DNA of 34,804 nucleotides from an uncultured Bacteroidales bacterium (GTDB lineage: Bacteria > Bacteroidota > Bacteroidia > Bacteroidales > F082), in contig CALEMB010000111.1 in the NCBI GenBank assembly GCA_937902805.1, positions 1-34,804 on the forward strand, given 5' to 3'. Positions 1-9,367 of this stretch are shown piece after piece. The notes below the pieces were generated by a model. It made no database searches, was not told the origin of the DNA, and saw only the letters and a list, made by a program, of their open reading frames with translations. A program made the position numbers and the translations under genes. The first letter of the stretch is position 1. Every line of letters starts with the position of its first letter.

Positions 1-1
1 C

Positions 2-3000
2 TATGGTAAAAACCGCGCTCGCCTGTCGTGGTACGTCATCGACAACTCCATCTTCTACGACCGCAACTACAACTACAGGCCTGCCAACATCACCAACGAC
101 GAGCTGTCGAGACATTCCGTGCGTCAGGTGCTTGAGACCGAGCTTTTCCCCACCAAGGACTTCGCCGCCGGCACCCAAACCAACATGTCGGTTCTTAACC
201 TATTGTACTATCCCGACGAACCTGGTGCCTACAACTACGATGTCGACCCGACCCCATACTCCGCTGGTATCAACGCCGAGGGCAAGCTCAATGACCCGAA
301 GAGCCGTTGGGCTGGTATCATGCGTAAGATGGAGTCAACTGACTTCGAGGCCACCAACATCGAATACATCGAGTTCTGGCTGATGGACCCCTTCGCTGAA
401 GAGGAATTCGCCAACAACCCTGGTAAACTGTATATCAATCTCGGTGATGTCTCCGAAGACATCTTGCGCGACGGCCGCAAGTTCTACGAAAACGGCATGC
501 CCACTTCCACGCGTGTCGAGAATGTCGACACCACCATTTGGGGCCGCGTGCCTATCATGCAAGACCTGGTCAGCTCTTTCAGCAATGCGTCAGAAGCCCG
601 TCAATACCAAGACATCGGTTACGACGGTTTGCGCGACGAAGATGAGCGTAGTTTCTTCGGTGAAAACTACCTAGAACGTATCAGAGACCGCTTTGGCGAA
701 AATTCCGTAGCCTACGATCAGGCATATAACGACCCGTCGAGCGACAATTACCACTACTTCCGCTCCACGGAATGGGACCGCGACGAGATCCACTCCAGCT
801 TGCTCGAACGCTACAAGTTCTTTACTGGACCCGAAGGCAACTCGCCCTCCGACATCCAACAAACGGAAAACTACACCACCAGCAACTCAACAGTGCCCAA
901 CGCCGAAGACATCAATAACGACAACACTTTAAGCGAATCTGAGCGCTACTACCAATACGTCATCGACATCGACCCAGCTAAGATGGTCATCGGTGAAAAC
1001 CACATCTCTGACATCCTCCATGCCGAAAACATCGCGTTGCCCAACAACACCATCGTCAGCTGTACCTGGTACCAGTTCCGCATCCCCGTCAGGCAACCCG
1101 ACAAGGTCATCGGCCACATCGAGGACTTCTCGTCCATCCGTTTCATGAGGATGTTCGTCACAGACTTCGAAAGACCCATGGTGCTGCGTTTCGCCACCCT
1201 CGACCTCGTGAAGGGCGAATGGCGTACCTACACGCAGAACATCCAGGCACCTGGAGAATATGAGCCCAACGATATCAGCAACAACACCACCTTCGACATC
1301 TCGGCCGTCAGCATCGACGAAAACAGCCGCCGCGAACCTGTCCCCTACGTCATCCCCCCTGGCATCCTCCAAGAGAGTGTGATTGGTACTACGCAGGTGA
1401 CCCGCATCAACGAACAGTCATTGCAGATGACGGTCAATGACCTCGTTGATGGCGACGGACGTGCCATCTACAAGACCGCCGACTTCGACCTCCGACAGTA
1501 CAAATATCTGAAGATGTTCGTCCACGCCGAGGCTGCACACGAAGACAGCCCGCTTGAAGACCAAGACCTCACCGTATTCATGCGTGTGGGTACCGACTTC
1601 ACCGAAAACTACTATGAATACGAAGTGCCAGTGAAGGTAACGCCGTGGGGAACAGCCTACACCAACAAGGATGCAATTTGGCCTGAAATCAACAACTTGG
1701 ACATCCTTTTGGAAGACCTCGTTGAGGTGAAGACCCACCGTAACGAAGCCATGAACCAGCCCAATAGCAATGTCAGGCTGAACTATATCTACTCCGAGAA
1801 GAAGAAAAAAGGCACCGTAGACGGCAAAGACTACTACCACACCATCAAGGTGATTGGTAACCCGAGCATCAGCGATGTGGAAGCCATGATGATTGGTATT
1901 CGCAACCCGAAACGACAAAACCTCTCCGACATCGACGACGGCATGCCAAAGAGTGCCGTGGTGTGGGTCAATGAGTTGCGTCTCACCGACCTCAACAGCA
2001 AGGGTGGCATCGCCGCCACAGGACACTTCGAGGCCACGTTGGCCGACTTTGGCCGCGTCACCGTCAACGGCACCTATAGTTCTGCCGGATTTGGTGCCCT
2101 CGACAGCCGCATCACCAACAACACCTTTGAAGCCCACTCCGCTTTCAACGTCTCCACCGACCTCGAACTCGGCAAATTCTTTGAGAAAACCGGACTCAAA
2201 ATCCCGATGCACTTCGACTATGGCCAAAACAAGATTACGCCGCTCTACAACCCCTATGATGCCGACATCAAGCTGAAAGACGCCCTCGCTGCCATGGACA
2301 GCAATGAAGAACGCAAGGAGTTCACCTCGACCATACACGACTTCACTCGACAAAAGAACATCAACTTCATGAATATCAGGAAGGAACGTGTCTCCAAGAA
2401 ACGTGACAAAGACGGCAAGGAAGAAGGTGGCAAGAAAGAAAACCCACGTGACCCGAACCGCGCCCTCGGCGGACGTAGCAACGCCCCAAAGGTGCACTTC
2501 TACGACATCGAGAACTTCAACCTCTCCTTCTCGTATGCCGAGACCTTCCAAGAGAACACCGACATCAAATACTACCTCACCAAGACCTACCGTGGCGGCC
2601 TCGGCTATAGTTATGTCGGCAACCCGAAGAACGTGACGCCTTTCGCCAAAGCCAAATGGGCCTCGAAACCCGCCTGGCAGATCATCAAGGACTTCAATTT
2701 CTACTACGCACCCAAGAGTATCACTTTCAACACCGAGATGTACCGCTTCTTCTCCACGAGGGAGCTGCGCAATAAGAGCGGCGGTGAAATCATCATCACC
2801 CCGACCTACTCGAAGCAATGGGATTGGACCCGTAACTACCAAGTACGTTACGACCTCACCCGCGCCCTGACCTTCGACTACTCGGCACAGGCTCAGGCCT
2901 ACATCTACGAGCCAGCCGGCTTCGTCGACAAGAACCAAGACCCGGAGACTTGGAAGCTCAACCAAGACACCATCAAACAAGAACTGCTGCACCTAGGCTC

Positions 3001-4801
3001 GATGTCGCGCTTCCAGCAGAACTTCAACGCCAGCTACACGCTGCCCATCAACAAAATCCCGATTTTCAACTGGATTAACGCCAGTGCCAACTACCAAGGC
3101 ACCTACGAATGGCTCGCCTCAGCGCAATACATACAGTCGCGCATGGGTAACACCATCAACAACTCCAGCAACATCCAAGGCAACGCCACCCTCGACTTCG
3201 CCAAGCTTTACAGCAAGATACCTTACCTTAAAAACTTGAACTCACCGCGACGCAACAACGACAGCGGTCGTGGCGGCAAGGGAGGTAAAGGCGGCAAAGA
3301 TGGCAAGGATGACGGCCCAGCTGCCGACTCCACCAAGACCAAAGACAAAATCAACTACGGCAAGATTATCCTCGACAACGGCTTGCGCATTATCACCCTC
3401 GTCAAGAAGGTGTCGGCAACTTATTCGTTGAACAGTGGACAGACGCTGCCTGGTTTCCTGCCCAAGTCGCAATTCCTAGGTATGGACCCGCATGCTGGAT
3501 GGGCGCCGGGCTTTGGCTTCGCGATAGGCAGCAACTTCGGCACTGACGGCAACATATACGAGAAAGCCGTGGCCAGGAGCATTGATGTCGAAGACGCCAA
3601 ACGTTGGCTCACCACCGACTCCATCCTCAACCAACCCTACATGCGCCGCAAGACTGAAACTATGACCTTCCGCGTCAACACCGAAGCCTTGCCAGGCCTA
3701 AAGATTGACTTCACCGGCAACCGCAACTACTCCGAGAACTACCAGCACTATTTCAGGTACAACGAGATGACGAACTCCTTCGAGACCTTCACCCCCACCA
3801 ATGGTGGTGCCTTCAACATGAGCTATCTGATGTGGAAAACCTCGTTTGTGCGTTCTGATTCCACTGCTTCGGCATTGTTTGACAACATGCGGGAATACCG
3901 TAAAATCATCGCCGAACGCATCGCGCGCAACAACCCACAGTGGATTGAAAACGTCAACGAATACGTCTATGACAGCATTGCAGGCGACTACTTCCCGAAG
4001 GGCTACACCTCAAGCTCAGCGGACGTGCTGCTCTATTCCTTCATCGCCGCCTACACTGGCAAGGACCCCAATACCATCAAACTCAACCCCTTCCCGCGTT
4101 TCCCGCTGCCTAACTGGAACCTCACTTATAACGGCCTCACCAACATCCCTGCCGTAGGCAAGGTGTTCAAGACTATCAGCATCACGCACGGCTACAAGTC
4201 AACCTACGCCATCAACGGATGGGCGAGCAATGTCTACTTCGACCCCAACAACACCATACAGACCTACGACAATTCCGACCAAATCATCCCGCAATACGAC
4301 CTCACACAAATTGTCCTCACCGAACAATACATGCCTCTCATCGGTGTGGATCTCGGCTTACAGAACTCCATGACCGTCAACATGCAGTTCAAGAAGTCGA
4401 GGACCTTGACGCTGAACTTCTCCAACAATCAACTCACCGAGGTGAATGGGCGAGAAATCGTCATCGGTGCGGGCTACCGAATCAAGGACCTGTCGTTCGC
4501 CATCATCTCGTTGGGTGGATCGGGTAATAAGAAGACCATCAAAAACGACCTGATACTTAAGCTCGACCTGGGCTTCAAGAAAGACATCACCGTGTTGCGC
4601 CGCATTGACGAGAACAACAACCAAGTGTCGGCCGGACAAAACAAAATCAACATCTATTTCACCGCTGACTACACCTTCAGCCAACGACTGGCAGCACAAG
4701 CTTTCTTCAAGCGCGACGTGTCGATACCATTCGTGGCGAACACCTTCCGCAACTCCACCACCTACGCCGGTATTACCATACGATTTAGCCTAGCGCAATA
4801 A
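2..4801 (+). CDS. sprA: SprA, type IX secretion outer-membrane translocon (3' part)
   Basis: The reading frame is open from base 2 and ends at TAA 4799-4801, giving 1599 residues with no start in the window. SprA proteins are about 2400 aa, so roughly the N-terminal third is missing. The first visible residues (YGKNRARLSWYVID) and blocks such as FMRMFVTDFERPMVLRF, VVWVNELRLTD and the C-terminal alternating hydrophobic/aromatic strands match the SprA/Sov family. SprA forms the very large outer-membrane beta-barrel through which type IX cargo leaves the cell. Two Lys/Gly-rich, probably disordered inserts lie at about 2386-2475 and 3244-3345. The downstream order gcvH, vanZ-like, tonB is one I recognise as common next to sprA in this phylum. 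Its presence fits the type IX sorting domain on the protein encoded at 9837-15629. Confidence 0.95.
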   Translation, partial: YGKNRARLSWYVIDNSIFYDRNYNYRPANITNDELSRHSVRQVLETELFPTKDFAAGTQTNMSVLNLLYYPDEPGAYNYDVDPTPYSAGINAEGKLNDPKSRWAGIMRKMESTDFEATNIEYIEFWLMDPFAEEEFANNPGKLYINLGDVSEDILRDGRKFYENGMPTSTRVENVDTTIWGRVPIMQDLVSSFSNASEARQYQDIGYDGLRDEDERSFFGENYLERIRDRFGENSVAYDQAYNDPSSDNYHYFRSTEWDRDEIHSSLLERYKFFTGPEGNSPSDIQQTENYTTSNSTVPNAEDINNDNTLSESERYYQYVIDIDPAKMVIGENHISDILHAENIALPNNTIVSCTWYQFRIPVRQPDKVIGHIEDFSSIRFMRMFVTDFERPMVLRFATLDLVKGEWRTYTQNIQAPGEYEPNDISNNTTFDISAVSIDENSRREPVPYVIPPGILQESVIGTTQVTRINEQSLQMTVNDLVDGDGRAIYKTADFDLRQYKYLKMFVHAEAAHEDSPLEDQDLTVFMRVGTDFTENYYEYEVPVKVTPWGTAYTNKDAIWPEINNLDILLEDLVEVKTHRNEAMNQPNSNVRLNYIYSEKKKKGTVDGKDYYHTIKVIGNPSISDVEAMMIGIRNPKRQNLSDIDDGMPKSAVVWVNELRLTDLNSKGGIAATGHFEATLADFGRVTVNGTYSSAGFGALDSRITNNTFEAHSAFNVSTDLELGKFFEKTGLKIPMHFDYGQNKITPLYNPYDADIKLKDALAAMDSNEERKEFTSTIHDFTRQKNINFMNIRKERVSKKRDKDGKEEGGKKENPRDPNRALGGRSNAPKVHFYDIENFNLSFSYAETFQENTDIKYYLTKTYRGGLGYSYVGNPKNVTPFAKAKWASKPAWQIIKDFNFYYAPKSITFNTEMYRFFSTRELRNKSGGEIIITPTYSKQWDWTRNYQVRYDLTRALTFDYSAQAQAYIYEPAGFVDKNQDPETWKLNQDTIKQELLHLGSMSRFQQNFNASYTLPINKIPIFNWINASANYQGTYEWLASAQYIQSRMGNTINNSSNIQGNATLDFAKLYSKIPYLKNLNSPRRNNDSGRGGKGGKGGKDGKDDGPAADSTKTKDKINYGKIILDNGLRIITLVKKVSATYSLNSGQTLPGFLPKSQFLGMDPHAGWAPGFGFAIGSNFGTDGNIYEKAVARSIDVEDAKRWLTTDSILNQPYMRRKTETMTFRVNTEALPGLKIDFTGNRNYSENYQHYFRYNEMTNSFETFTPTNGGAFNMSYLMWKTSFVRSDSTASALFDNMREYRKIIAERIARNNPQWIENVNEYVYDSIAGDYFPKGYTSSSADVLLYSFIAAYTGKDPNTIKLNPFPRFPLPNWNLTYNGLTNIPAVGKVFKTISITHGYKSTYAINGWASNVYFDPNNTIQTYDNSDQIIPQYDLTQIVLTEQYMPLIGVDLGLQNSMTVNMQFKKSRTLTLNFSNNQLTEVNGREIVIGAGYRIKDLSFAIISLGGSGNKKTIKNDLILKLDLGFKKDITVLRRIDENNNQVSAGQNKINIYFTADYTFSQRLAAQAFFKRDVSIPFVANTFRNSTTYAGITIRFSLAQ

Positions 4802-4839
4802 AATTTTCAAGAAAACGTGGAGTGAGCAACTAAAATATG

Positions 4840-4847
4840 TATTTTCG
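4840..4847 (+). promoter_or_regulatory. Possible -7 box for gcvH
   Basis: TATTTTCG resembles the Bacteroidetes -7 box TAnnTTTG with one mismatch. It lies 33 nt before the gcvH start, but no good -33 TTG is present. The same box recurs before tonB at 5697. The leader before the gcvH ATG is A-rich and has no Shine-Dalgarno sequence, as is usual in the phylum. Confidence 0.35.
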
Positions 4848-4880
4848 CAGCCTAAAAAGTCACTTTAAATCATAAACAAA

Positions 4881-5270
4881 ATGAATATTCCAACCAACCT
4901 GAAGTACACCAACGACGACGAATGGATCCGCCTCGAAGGCGAAGAAGCCTACGTCGGCATCACCGATTACGCACAACACGAGCTGGGCGACATCACCTTC
5001 GTGGATGTTGACCCCGACCTCGTCGGCGAAACCCTCGACGCCCAAGAAGAATTTGGCGCCATCGAAGCTGTGAAGACCACCGCCGAGCTCCTCATGCCCG
5101 TGGCTGGCGAAGTCCTCGAAGTCAACGAAGCTCTCGCTGACGAAGAGAACGCCAAACTCGTCAACACCGACCCCTATGGCGAGGCTTGGATCATTAAGAT
5201 CAAAGTGAACAACGTCGCCGACCTCAACAACCTCCTCGACGCTGCCGCTTACGAAGCTAAGATCGGCTAA
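4881..5270 (+). CDS. gcvH: Glycine cleavage system H protein
   Basis: This 129-aa protein has the full length of the family. GcvH carries the lipoyl arm that shuttles the aminomethyl group between the P, T and L proteins of the glycine cleavage system in the cytoplasm. The lipoylation site is K65 in the IEAVKTTAEL motif, followed by PVAGEV. The N-terminal pattern LKYTNDDEWI and the C-terminal GEAWIIKIKV also match the family. The start is the only ATG upstream of the conserved N-terminus and follows an A-rich leader. No gcvP or gcvT is nearby, so the position reflects the common sprA-gcvH neighbourhood and not a glycine cleavage operon. The VanZ-like gene starts 2 nt after its stop. Confidence 0.97.
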   Translation: MNIPTNLKYTNDDEWIRLEGEEAYVGITDYAQHELGDITFVDVDPDLVGETLDAQEEFGAIEAVKTTAELLMPVAGEVLEVNEALADEENAKLVNTDPYGEAWIIKIKVNNVADLNNLLDAAAYEAKIG

Positions 5271-5272
5271 TC

Positions 5273-5659
5273 TTGGAAAGACTGACAAGAAATAGCTACC
5301 CGGGAATCTTGTGCGGAATCATCATCTTGGTTCTGACAGGACTTCCGGGTTCTTGTTTTCCACGTGTCAAGCCCGTAGTGGGCATCGACAAGGTGGTACA
5401 CCTTCTTATGTATGCCACCTTCGCCTTCCTTTGTCTTTGGGGTTACCGCAAACAATTTATTTCCAATGGAATAGAATACCAAAAGAGAGCCCTCCTACTC
5501 GCCGTTGTCATCAGCATCGCTTACGGCGGTCTCACCGAAATCATGCAGGAATACCTCGTCCCCAAACGTACTGGCGACTGGGTCGACTTCGCTGCCGATG
5601 CCATCGGCACCCTCGTTGGAGTCGGGATTTTTTACCTTTTTTACCGCGAAAAAAAATAA
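5273..5659 (+). CDS. VanZ-like family membrane protein
   Basis: This 128-aa protein has three to four predicted membrane segments (about 10-28, 40-58, 72-90 and 108-124). The family-defining motifs are DKVVHLLMYATFAFL and TEIMQEYLVPKRTGDWVDFAADAIGTLVG. The name comes from VanZ of vancomycin-resistance elements, where it lowers teicoplanin sensitivity; the role of the many chromosomal homologues is largely unknown, so no resistance should be inferred. The start chosen is TTG at 5273, because the frame is open upstream without a better start and the next methionine lies inside the conserved region. It lies 2 nt after the gcvH stop, which suggests translational coupling. Confidence 0.85.
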   Translation: MERLTRNSYPGILCGIIILVLTGLPGSCFPRVKPVVGIDKVVHLLMYATFAFLCLWGYRKQFISNGIEYQKRALLLAVVISIAYGGLTEIMQEYLVPKRTGDWVDFAADAIGTLVGVGIFYLFYREKK

Positions 5660-5696
5660 AATTTGTCTCAGCTGCGTTTTATATGCAAATAATTCC

Positions 5697-5704
5697 TATT
5701 TTCG
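5697..5704 (+). promoter_or_regulatory. Possible -7 box for tonB
   Basis: TATTTTCG, one mismatch from TAnnTTTG, lies 39 nt before the tonB ATG. The matching -33 region is only a T-run (5677-5680), so support is moderate. It is near-identical to the box before gcvH, TATTTTCGCA in both places. Confidence 0.35.
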
Positions 5705-5743
5705 CATCCAAATTAGGAAGTAAGAATTTAAAAACACATAACC

Positions 5744-6424
5744 ATGGAAGAGAAAAAATCACCTAAAGCCAACCTTGAGAACAAGAAATTGATGTTCATC
5801 CAGATAGGTATGATTATCAGCTTGCTCCTTGCATGGATGGCTTTCGAACACAAGAGCTACGACAAGCGTGAGATCGACCCCAGCCTGCTCAATAGAACCG
5901 TTGAGGTGGATGAGGAAATGGTGGAAATCACAAAACAGGAGGAGCAAAAGCCCCAGCCTGTGGAAATGCCCAAGCAAACCACGCAACTCGAAATCGTGCA
6001 AGACGACGTTGAAGTGGAAGACATCGAAATCAACGCCGATGTGGACCAGAACGAAGTTATCGAAGAGTACGTTCCTGTTGAAGTCGAGGAAGAAGACGTT
6101 CAGGAACAGGAGATTTTCCAAATCGTGGAAGAGATGCCTGCCTACCCCGGCGGTGACCAGAAACTGATGGAGTATGTGGCCAAGAACATCAAGTACCCCC
6201 AGATTGCCCGTGAAACCGGCATCCAGGGTCGTGTGTTCGTCGGCTTCGTCGTCGAACCCGACGGCAGCGTCTCCAACGTGAAGGTGCTCCGTGGCATCGG
6301 AGGTGGTTGCGACGAAGAAGCCATGCGCGTTGTCAAGAGCATGCCGAAATGGAAACCCGGCAAGCAGCGTGGTAAGGCTGTACGTGTGTCATACATGCTT
6401 CCCGTTAACTTCAAGCTACAGTAA
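5744..6424 (+). CDS. tonB: TonB family energy transducer
   Basis: This 226-aa inner-membrane protein links the ExbB/ExbD proton motor to outer-membrane TonB-dependent transporters. It has a short Lys-rich cytoplasmic N-terminus, one membrane anchor at about 17-34, a long periplasmic linker at about 50-125, and a C-terminal TonB domain at about 130-226. Typical features of the TonB domain are PAYPGGDQKLMEYVAKNIKYP, GIQGRVFVGFVVEPDGSV and the final YMLPVNFKL. The linker is strongly acidic (runs of Glu, Asp and Val), where classical TonB has Pro-Lys/Pro-Glu repeats. The exbB-exbD cluster lies about 18 kb away on the other strand. A strong terminator follows 24 nt after the stop. Confidence 0.9.
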   Translation: MEEKKSPKANLENKKLMFIQIGMIISLLLAWMAFEHKSYDKREIDPSLLNRTVEVDEEMVEITKQEEQKPQPVEMPKQTTQLEIVQDDVEVEDIEINADVDQNEVIEEYVPVEVEEEDVQEQEIFQIVEEMPAYPGGDQKLMEYVAKNIKYPQIARETGIQGRVFVGFVVEPDGSVSNVKVLRGIGGGCDEEAMRVVKSMPKWKPGKQRGKAVRVSYMLPVNFKLQ

Positions 6425-6447
6425 AGCCCAGAGGTGTTTCCGAGAAC

Positions 6448-6476
6448 AAAAAAAAGCCAGCAATGCTGGCTTTTTT
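6448..6476. terminator. Bidirectional rho-independent terminator between tonB and uvrC
   Basis: GCCAGC (6456-6461), loop AAT, GCTGGC (6465-6470), flanked by an A-run (6448-6455) and a T-run (6471-6476). The stem extends through the A/T runs and terminates in both directions. Its last base is the first base of the uvrC stop codon (TCA on plus, 6476-6478), so it serves convergent tonB and uvrC. Confidence 0.9.
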
Positions 6477-8278
6477 CATTTAAAATGATTGTATACAATC
6501 AATGCCTTCGAGGCACCAATCGTTTCCGTCAGCCGTTCCAGCGACGCCTCCTTGATGCCTTTCACCGATTTCAGTTCCAAGAGTAACTTCTCCGCCGTCT
6601 TCTTCCCTATGCCTTTGATGTCGGCTAGCTCGGAGTGAATAAAGCCCTGCTCAAATTTCTTGCGGTGGAAGGTGATGGCAAACCTATGTACCTCGTCTTG
6701 GATGTGCGCCAGCAGCCTGAACACCTCCGAGTTGGGCCTCAAACCCACCACACGCGGCGGGAAACCGAACAACAGCTCATTCGTGCGGTGACGGTCGTCC
6801 TTGGCCAAACCAGCGATGGGGATGTTCACCTGCAGTTCGTCTTCAATGACCTGCCGCACCACTTCCATCTGTCCCTTGCCGCCATCGGTGATGATAAGGT
6901 TGGGCAAAGGCTTGCCCTCCTCTATCAGCCTTGAATAACGCCGCCTGACGACTTCTTTCATCGAGGCGTAGTCGTCGGGACCTTCCACCGTCTTGATGTT
7001 GAAATGACGGTAGCCAGCCTTGTTGGGCTTGCCGTTCACGAACTGCACCATACCCGCCACGGCATAGTCACCTTGGAAGTTGGAGTTGTCGAAGCACTCG
7101 ATGACCTCGGGCATGGTCTCCAACTGCAAGGCCTCTTTCAGTTGTCCGAGCACCCGCTTTTGATGGCGTTCAGGGTCGACGAGGCTGCGTTGTTTCTCAA
7201 GGTCGATGCGGTATTGCATGGCGTTGCGGCGCGAGAGGTCGAGGAGTTTCAACTTGTCGCCTCGTTGTGGCACTGTCATTGTCACATCTTCGATGGCGTA
7301 GTCGAGCTTCATCGGGATGATGATTTCGGGGGCGTGATCGCCAAACTGCTGCCTGATGTCAGCCACAGCGAGAAGCAACAGCTCTTCTGCCGTCTCTTCC
7401 AGCTTGCGTTTCATCTCAAAGGAATGGCTCTGCACCACGGCACCATCCTTCACCTTCATGTAGTTGACGTAGAATGTCTCCTCGTCGTCGACGTAGGAAA
7501 ACACCTCCACATCATGTATGGTGTCGCTGACCACCGTGGAGCGGCTGCGATAGTTCTCCAGCAAGTCGTATTTCTCTTTCACCTGCTGAGCCGCTTCAAA
7601 CTCCATGCGTGAGGCATGATCCATCATCTGCGCTTTCAAGTCGCGAAGCACGCCACCCAAGTTGCCTTTAATGACCTCTCGAATCTCGGCAATCATGGCG
7701 TTGTAGTCGGCTTTGGAAATCAAGCCCTCGCAAGGGCCGTTGCACTTGTGGATGTGGTAGTCGAGGCAGACCTTGTACTTGCCTCTCTCGACGCCTGCCT
7801 CAGACAGGGGCGTGCGGCAGGAGCGCACCTTGTAAACCTGTCCAAGCAGGTCAAGGAGGATATGTGCCGTGCGTACCGAGGGATACGGGCCGAAGTAGTC
7901 GGAGCCGTCGCTGACTTTGCGTCGGGTGAGGAACACACGAGGAAAGGCCTCTTTCTTGATGCAGATCCAGGGGTAGGTCTTGTCGTCTTTGAGCATGATG
8001 TTGTAGCGCGGCTTGTACTGCTTGATCATCGTGTTCTCCAGCAACAAAGCCTCCGCCTCGGTGTCAACGATGCTGTATTCCAGGTCGGCAATTTTACTAA
8101 CAAGGACGCGAGTCTTGCCCGTCTGTTCCTTCTGAAAATAACTCGAAACGCGACGTTTCAGGTTCTTGGCCTTGCCCACATAGATGAGGGTGCCATTTTT
8201 GTCGAAATAGCGATATACGCCAGGCTTGTTGGGCAGCGCGGCGAGTTTGGTTTTTACTATTTCGTGCAATTCACTCAT
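6476..8278 (-). CDS. uvrC: UvrABC excinuclease subunit C
   Basis: This 600-aa protein has full family length. UvrC makes both incisions in nucleotide excision repair after UvrA/UvrB load on damaged DNA. Domains in order: an N-terminal GIY-YIG nuclease at about 15-95 (VYRYF, LIYVGKAKNLKRR), a Cys-containing region around 150-185, a UVR motif for UvrB binding at about 205-240, the RNase H-like 5' nuclease in the middle (ECFDNSNFQG, NLIITDGGKGQ), and a C-terminal helix-hairpin-helix pair (DIKGIGKKTAEKLL, VKGIKEASLERL). Its ATG overlaps the thiL stop (ATGAGTGA), so the two are co-transcribed and probably coupled. Confidence 0.97.
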   Translation of the reverse strand: MSELHEIVKTKLAALPNKPGVYRYFDKNGTLIYVGKAKNLKRRVSSYFQKEQTGKTRVLVSKIADLEYSIVDTEAEALLLENTMIKQYKPRYNIMLKDDKTYPWICIKKEAFPRVFLTRRKVSDGSDYFGPYPSVRTAHILLDLLGQVYKVRSCRTPLSEAGVERGKYKVCLDYHIHKCNGPCEGLISKADYNAMIAEIREVIKGNLGGVLRDLKAQMMDHASRMEFEAAQQVKEKYDLLENYRSRSTVVSDTIHDVEVFSYVDDEETFYVNYMKVKDGAVVQSHSFEMKRKLEETAEELLLLAVADIRQQFGDHAPEIIIPMKLDYAIEDVTMTVPQRGDKLKLLDLSRRNAMQYRIDLEKQRSLVDPERHQKRVLGQLKEALQLETMPEVIECFDNSNFQGDYAVAGMVQFVNGKPNKAGYRHFNIKTVEGPDDYASMKEVVRRRYSRLIEEGKPLPNLIITDGGKGQMEVVRQVIEDELQVNIPIAGLAKDDRHRTNELLFGFPPRVVGLRPNSEVFRLLAHIQDEVHRFAITFHRKKFEQGFIHSELADIKGIGKKTAEKLLLELKSVKGIKEASLERLTETIGASKALIVYNHFK

Positions 8279-9326
8279 GCTTTCTCATATGGTCCCATCC
8301 CTGCGCCTTAATCGGGATGACATGCCCGTCAGGGGTAATCATCTCGGCGATGCCTTTGTCTTCAGTCATGTAGCCGATGACGCTGACATCCGCTGACAAA
8401 GTCTGTATCTTCTCGTAGTCTTTTTGGTCGATGGTGAAGAGCAATTCGTAGTCCTCGCCGCCACTGAGGGCTGCCACCGAAGGCACGATTTGGAACTCTT
8501 TCGCCATGCGGTCCGTCGTCGGGTCGATGGGGATGCGCTCCTCGTAGAGCTGGCAGCCCACACCGCTTTCTTTGCAGAGGTGCAGAATCTCTGAGGCCAA
8601 GCCGTCGGAGATGTCAATCATCGAGGTCGGCTTGATGCCCAAGGTCTTGAGCTGTTCCACGACATCCTTGCGGGCTTCGGGCTTCAGTTGGCGCTCCAGC
8701 ACGTAGTCCAAACCCTTCAGCTGAGGCTGCATGTGGGGGTTGGAGAGAAACTCCGCCTTCTCGCGCTCGAGGATGAGCAAGCCGATGTAGGCACCGCCCA
8801 GGTCGCCGGTGACGCACAGCAAGTCGTTCTTCTTGGCGCCGCTACGGTAGACGATATCCTCGTCCTTCGCCATACCAATGACTGTGATGGAGATAACGAG
8901 ACCCGTCTTGCTGGAGGTCGTGTCGCCACCCACCATGTCGACATGGTAACGTTCGCAGGCGAGGCGTATGCCTGCATACAGCTCGTCGAGAGCTTCGACG
9001 GAGAAGCGGCTCGACACGCCCAAACCAACGACAATCTGTGTGGGTGTGCCGTTCATGGCGTAGATGTCGGAGAAGTTGCTCACGGCGGCCTTGTAGCCCA
9101 AATGCTTCAGGGGGCAGTATGTCATGTCGAAGTGGATGCCTTCGATGAGCATGTCGACGGAGACGAGGGTACGCATGCCCTTGTGGTCGATGACGGCAGC
9201 ATCGTCGCCGACGCCCTTCAGCGACGAGGCATTACGCAGCGGGAAGTCGGCGGTGAGTTGGTCAATGAGGCCGAACTCGCCAAGCTCGTCCAATTCGGTC
9301 AGGGACTTGGTGTTTTCTTGTTCCAT
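8271..9326 (-). CDS. thiL: Thiamine-monophosphate kinase
   Basis: This 351-aa protein phosphorylates thiamine monophosphate to the active cofactor thiamine diphosphate, using ATP. Family motifs are FGLIDQLT near the N-terminus, GVGDDAAVI (metal/ATP), VDMLIEGIHFD, KAAVSNFSDIYAMNG, MVGGDTTSS and DISDGLASE. The start at 9326 (MEQENTKSL) was chosen because the 49-codon in-frame extension to 9473 runs through a terminator and a promoter box and has no family similarity. It is the first gene of a thiL-uvrC pair with an 8-nt overlap. Confidence 0.93.
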   Translation of the reverse strand: MEQENTKSLTELDELGEFGLIDQLTADFPLRNASSLKGVGDDAAVIDHKGMRTLVSVDMLIEGIHFDMTYCPLKHLGYKAAVSNFSDIYAMNGTPTQIVVGLGVSSRFSVEALDELYAGIRLACERYHVDMVGGDTTSSKTGLVISITVIGMAKDEDIVYRSGAKKNDLLCVTGDLGGAYIGLLILEREKAEFLSNPHMQPQLKGLDYVLERQLKPEARKDVVEQLKTLGIKPTSMIDISDGLASEILHLCKESGVGCQLYEERIPIDPTTDRMAKEFQIVPSVAALSGGEDYELLFTIDQKDYEKIQTLSADVSVIGYMTEDKGIAEMITPDGHVIPIKAQGWDHMRKHE

Positions 9327-9346
9327 AGGAATCGTTTTTATGGGTG

Positions 9347-9354
9347 CAAAGGTA
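9347..9354 (-). promoter_or_regulatory. -7 box for thiL-uvrC
   Basis: On the minus strand this reads TACCTTTG, a perfect TAnnTTTG -7 box, 20 nt upstream of the thiL ATG. The nearest upstream TTG (plus-strand CAA at 9378-9380) is 23 nt away, longer than the usual 17-19, so the -33 element is uncertain. Confidence 0.5.
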
Positions 9355-9367
9355 GTTCTTTTTTCCG

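Noticed and set aside
1418..2992. 524-codon open frame on the minus strand inside sprA
   Set aside because: Exactly antisense to conserved sprA sequence; Val/Gly/Glu/Asp-heavy composition typical of a shadow frame; no family features.
5273..5659. Teicoplanin/vancomycin resistance gene
   Set aside because: Only the VanZ-like fold is shared; no other van genes are present and the gene belongs to the sprA-gcvH neighbourhood.
7004..8311. Two long plus-strand frames antisense to uvrC
   Set aside because: uvrC is fully supported by motifs on the minus strand; the antisense frames are His/Val-rich shadows with no motif.
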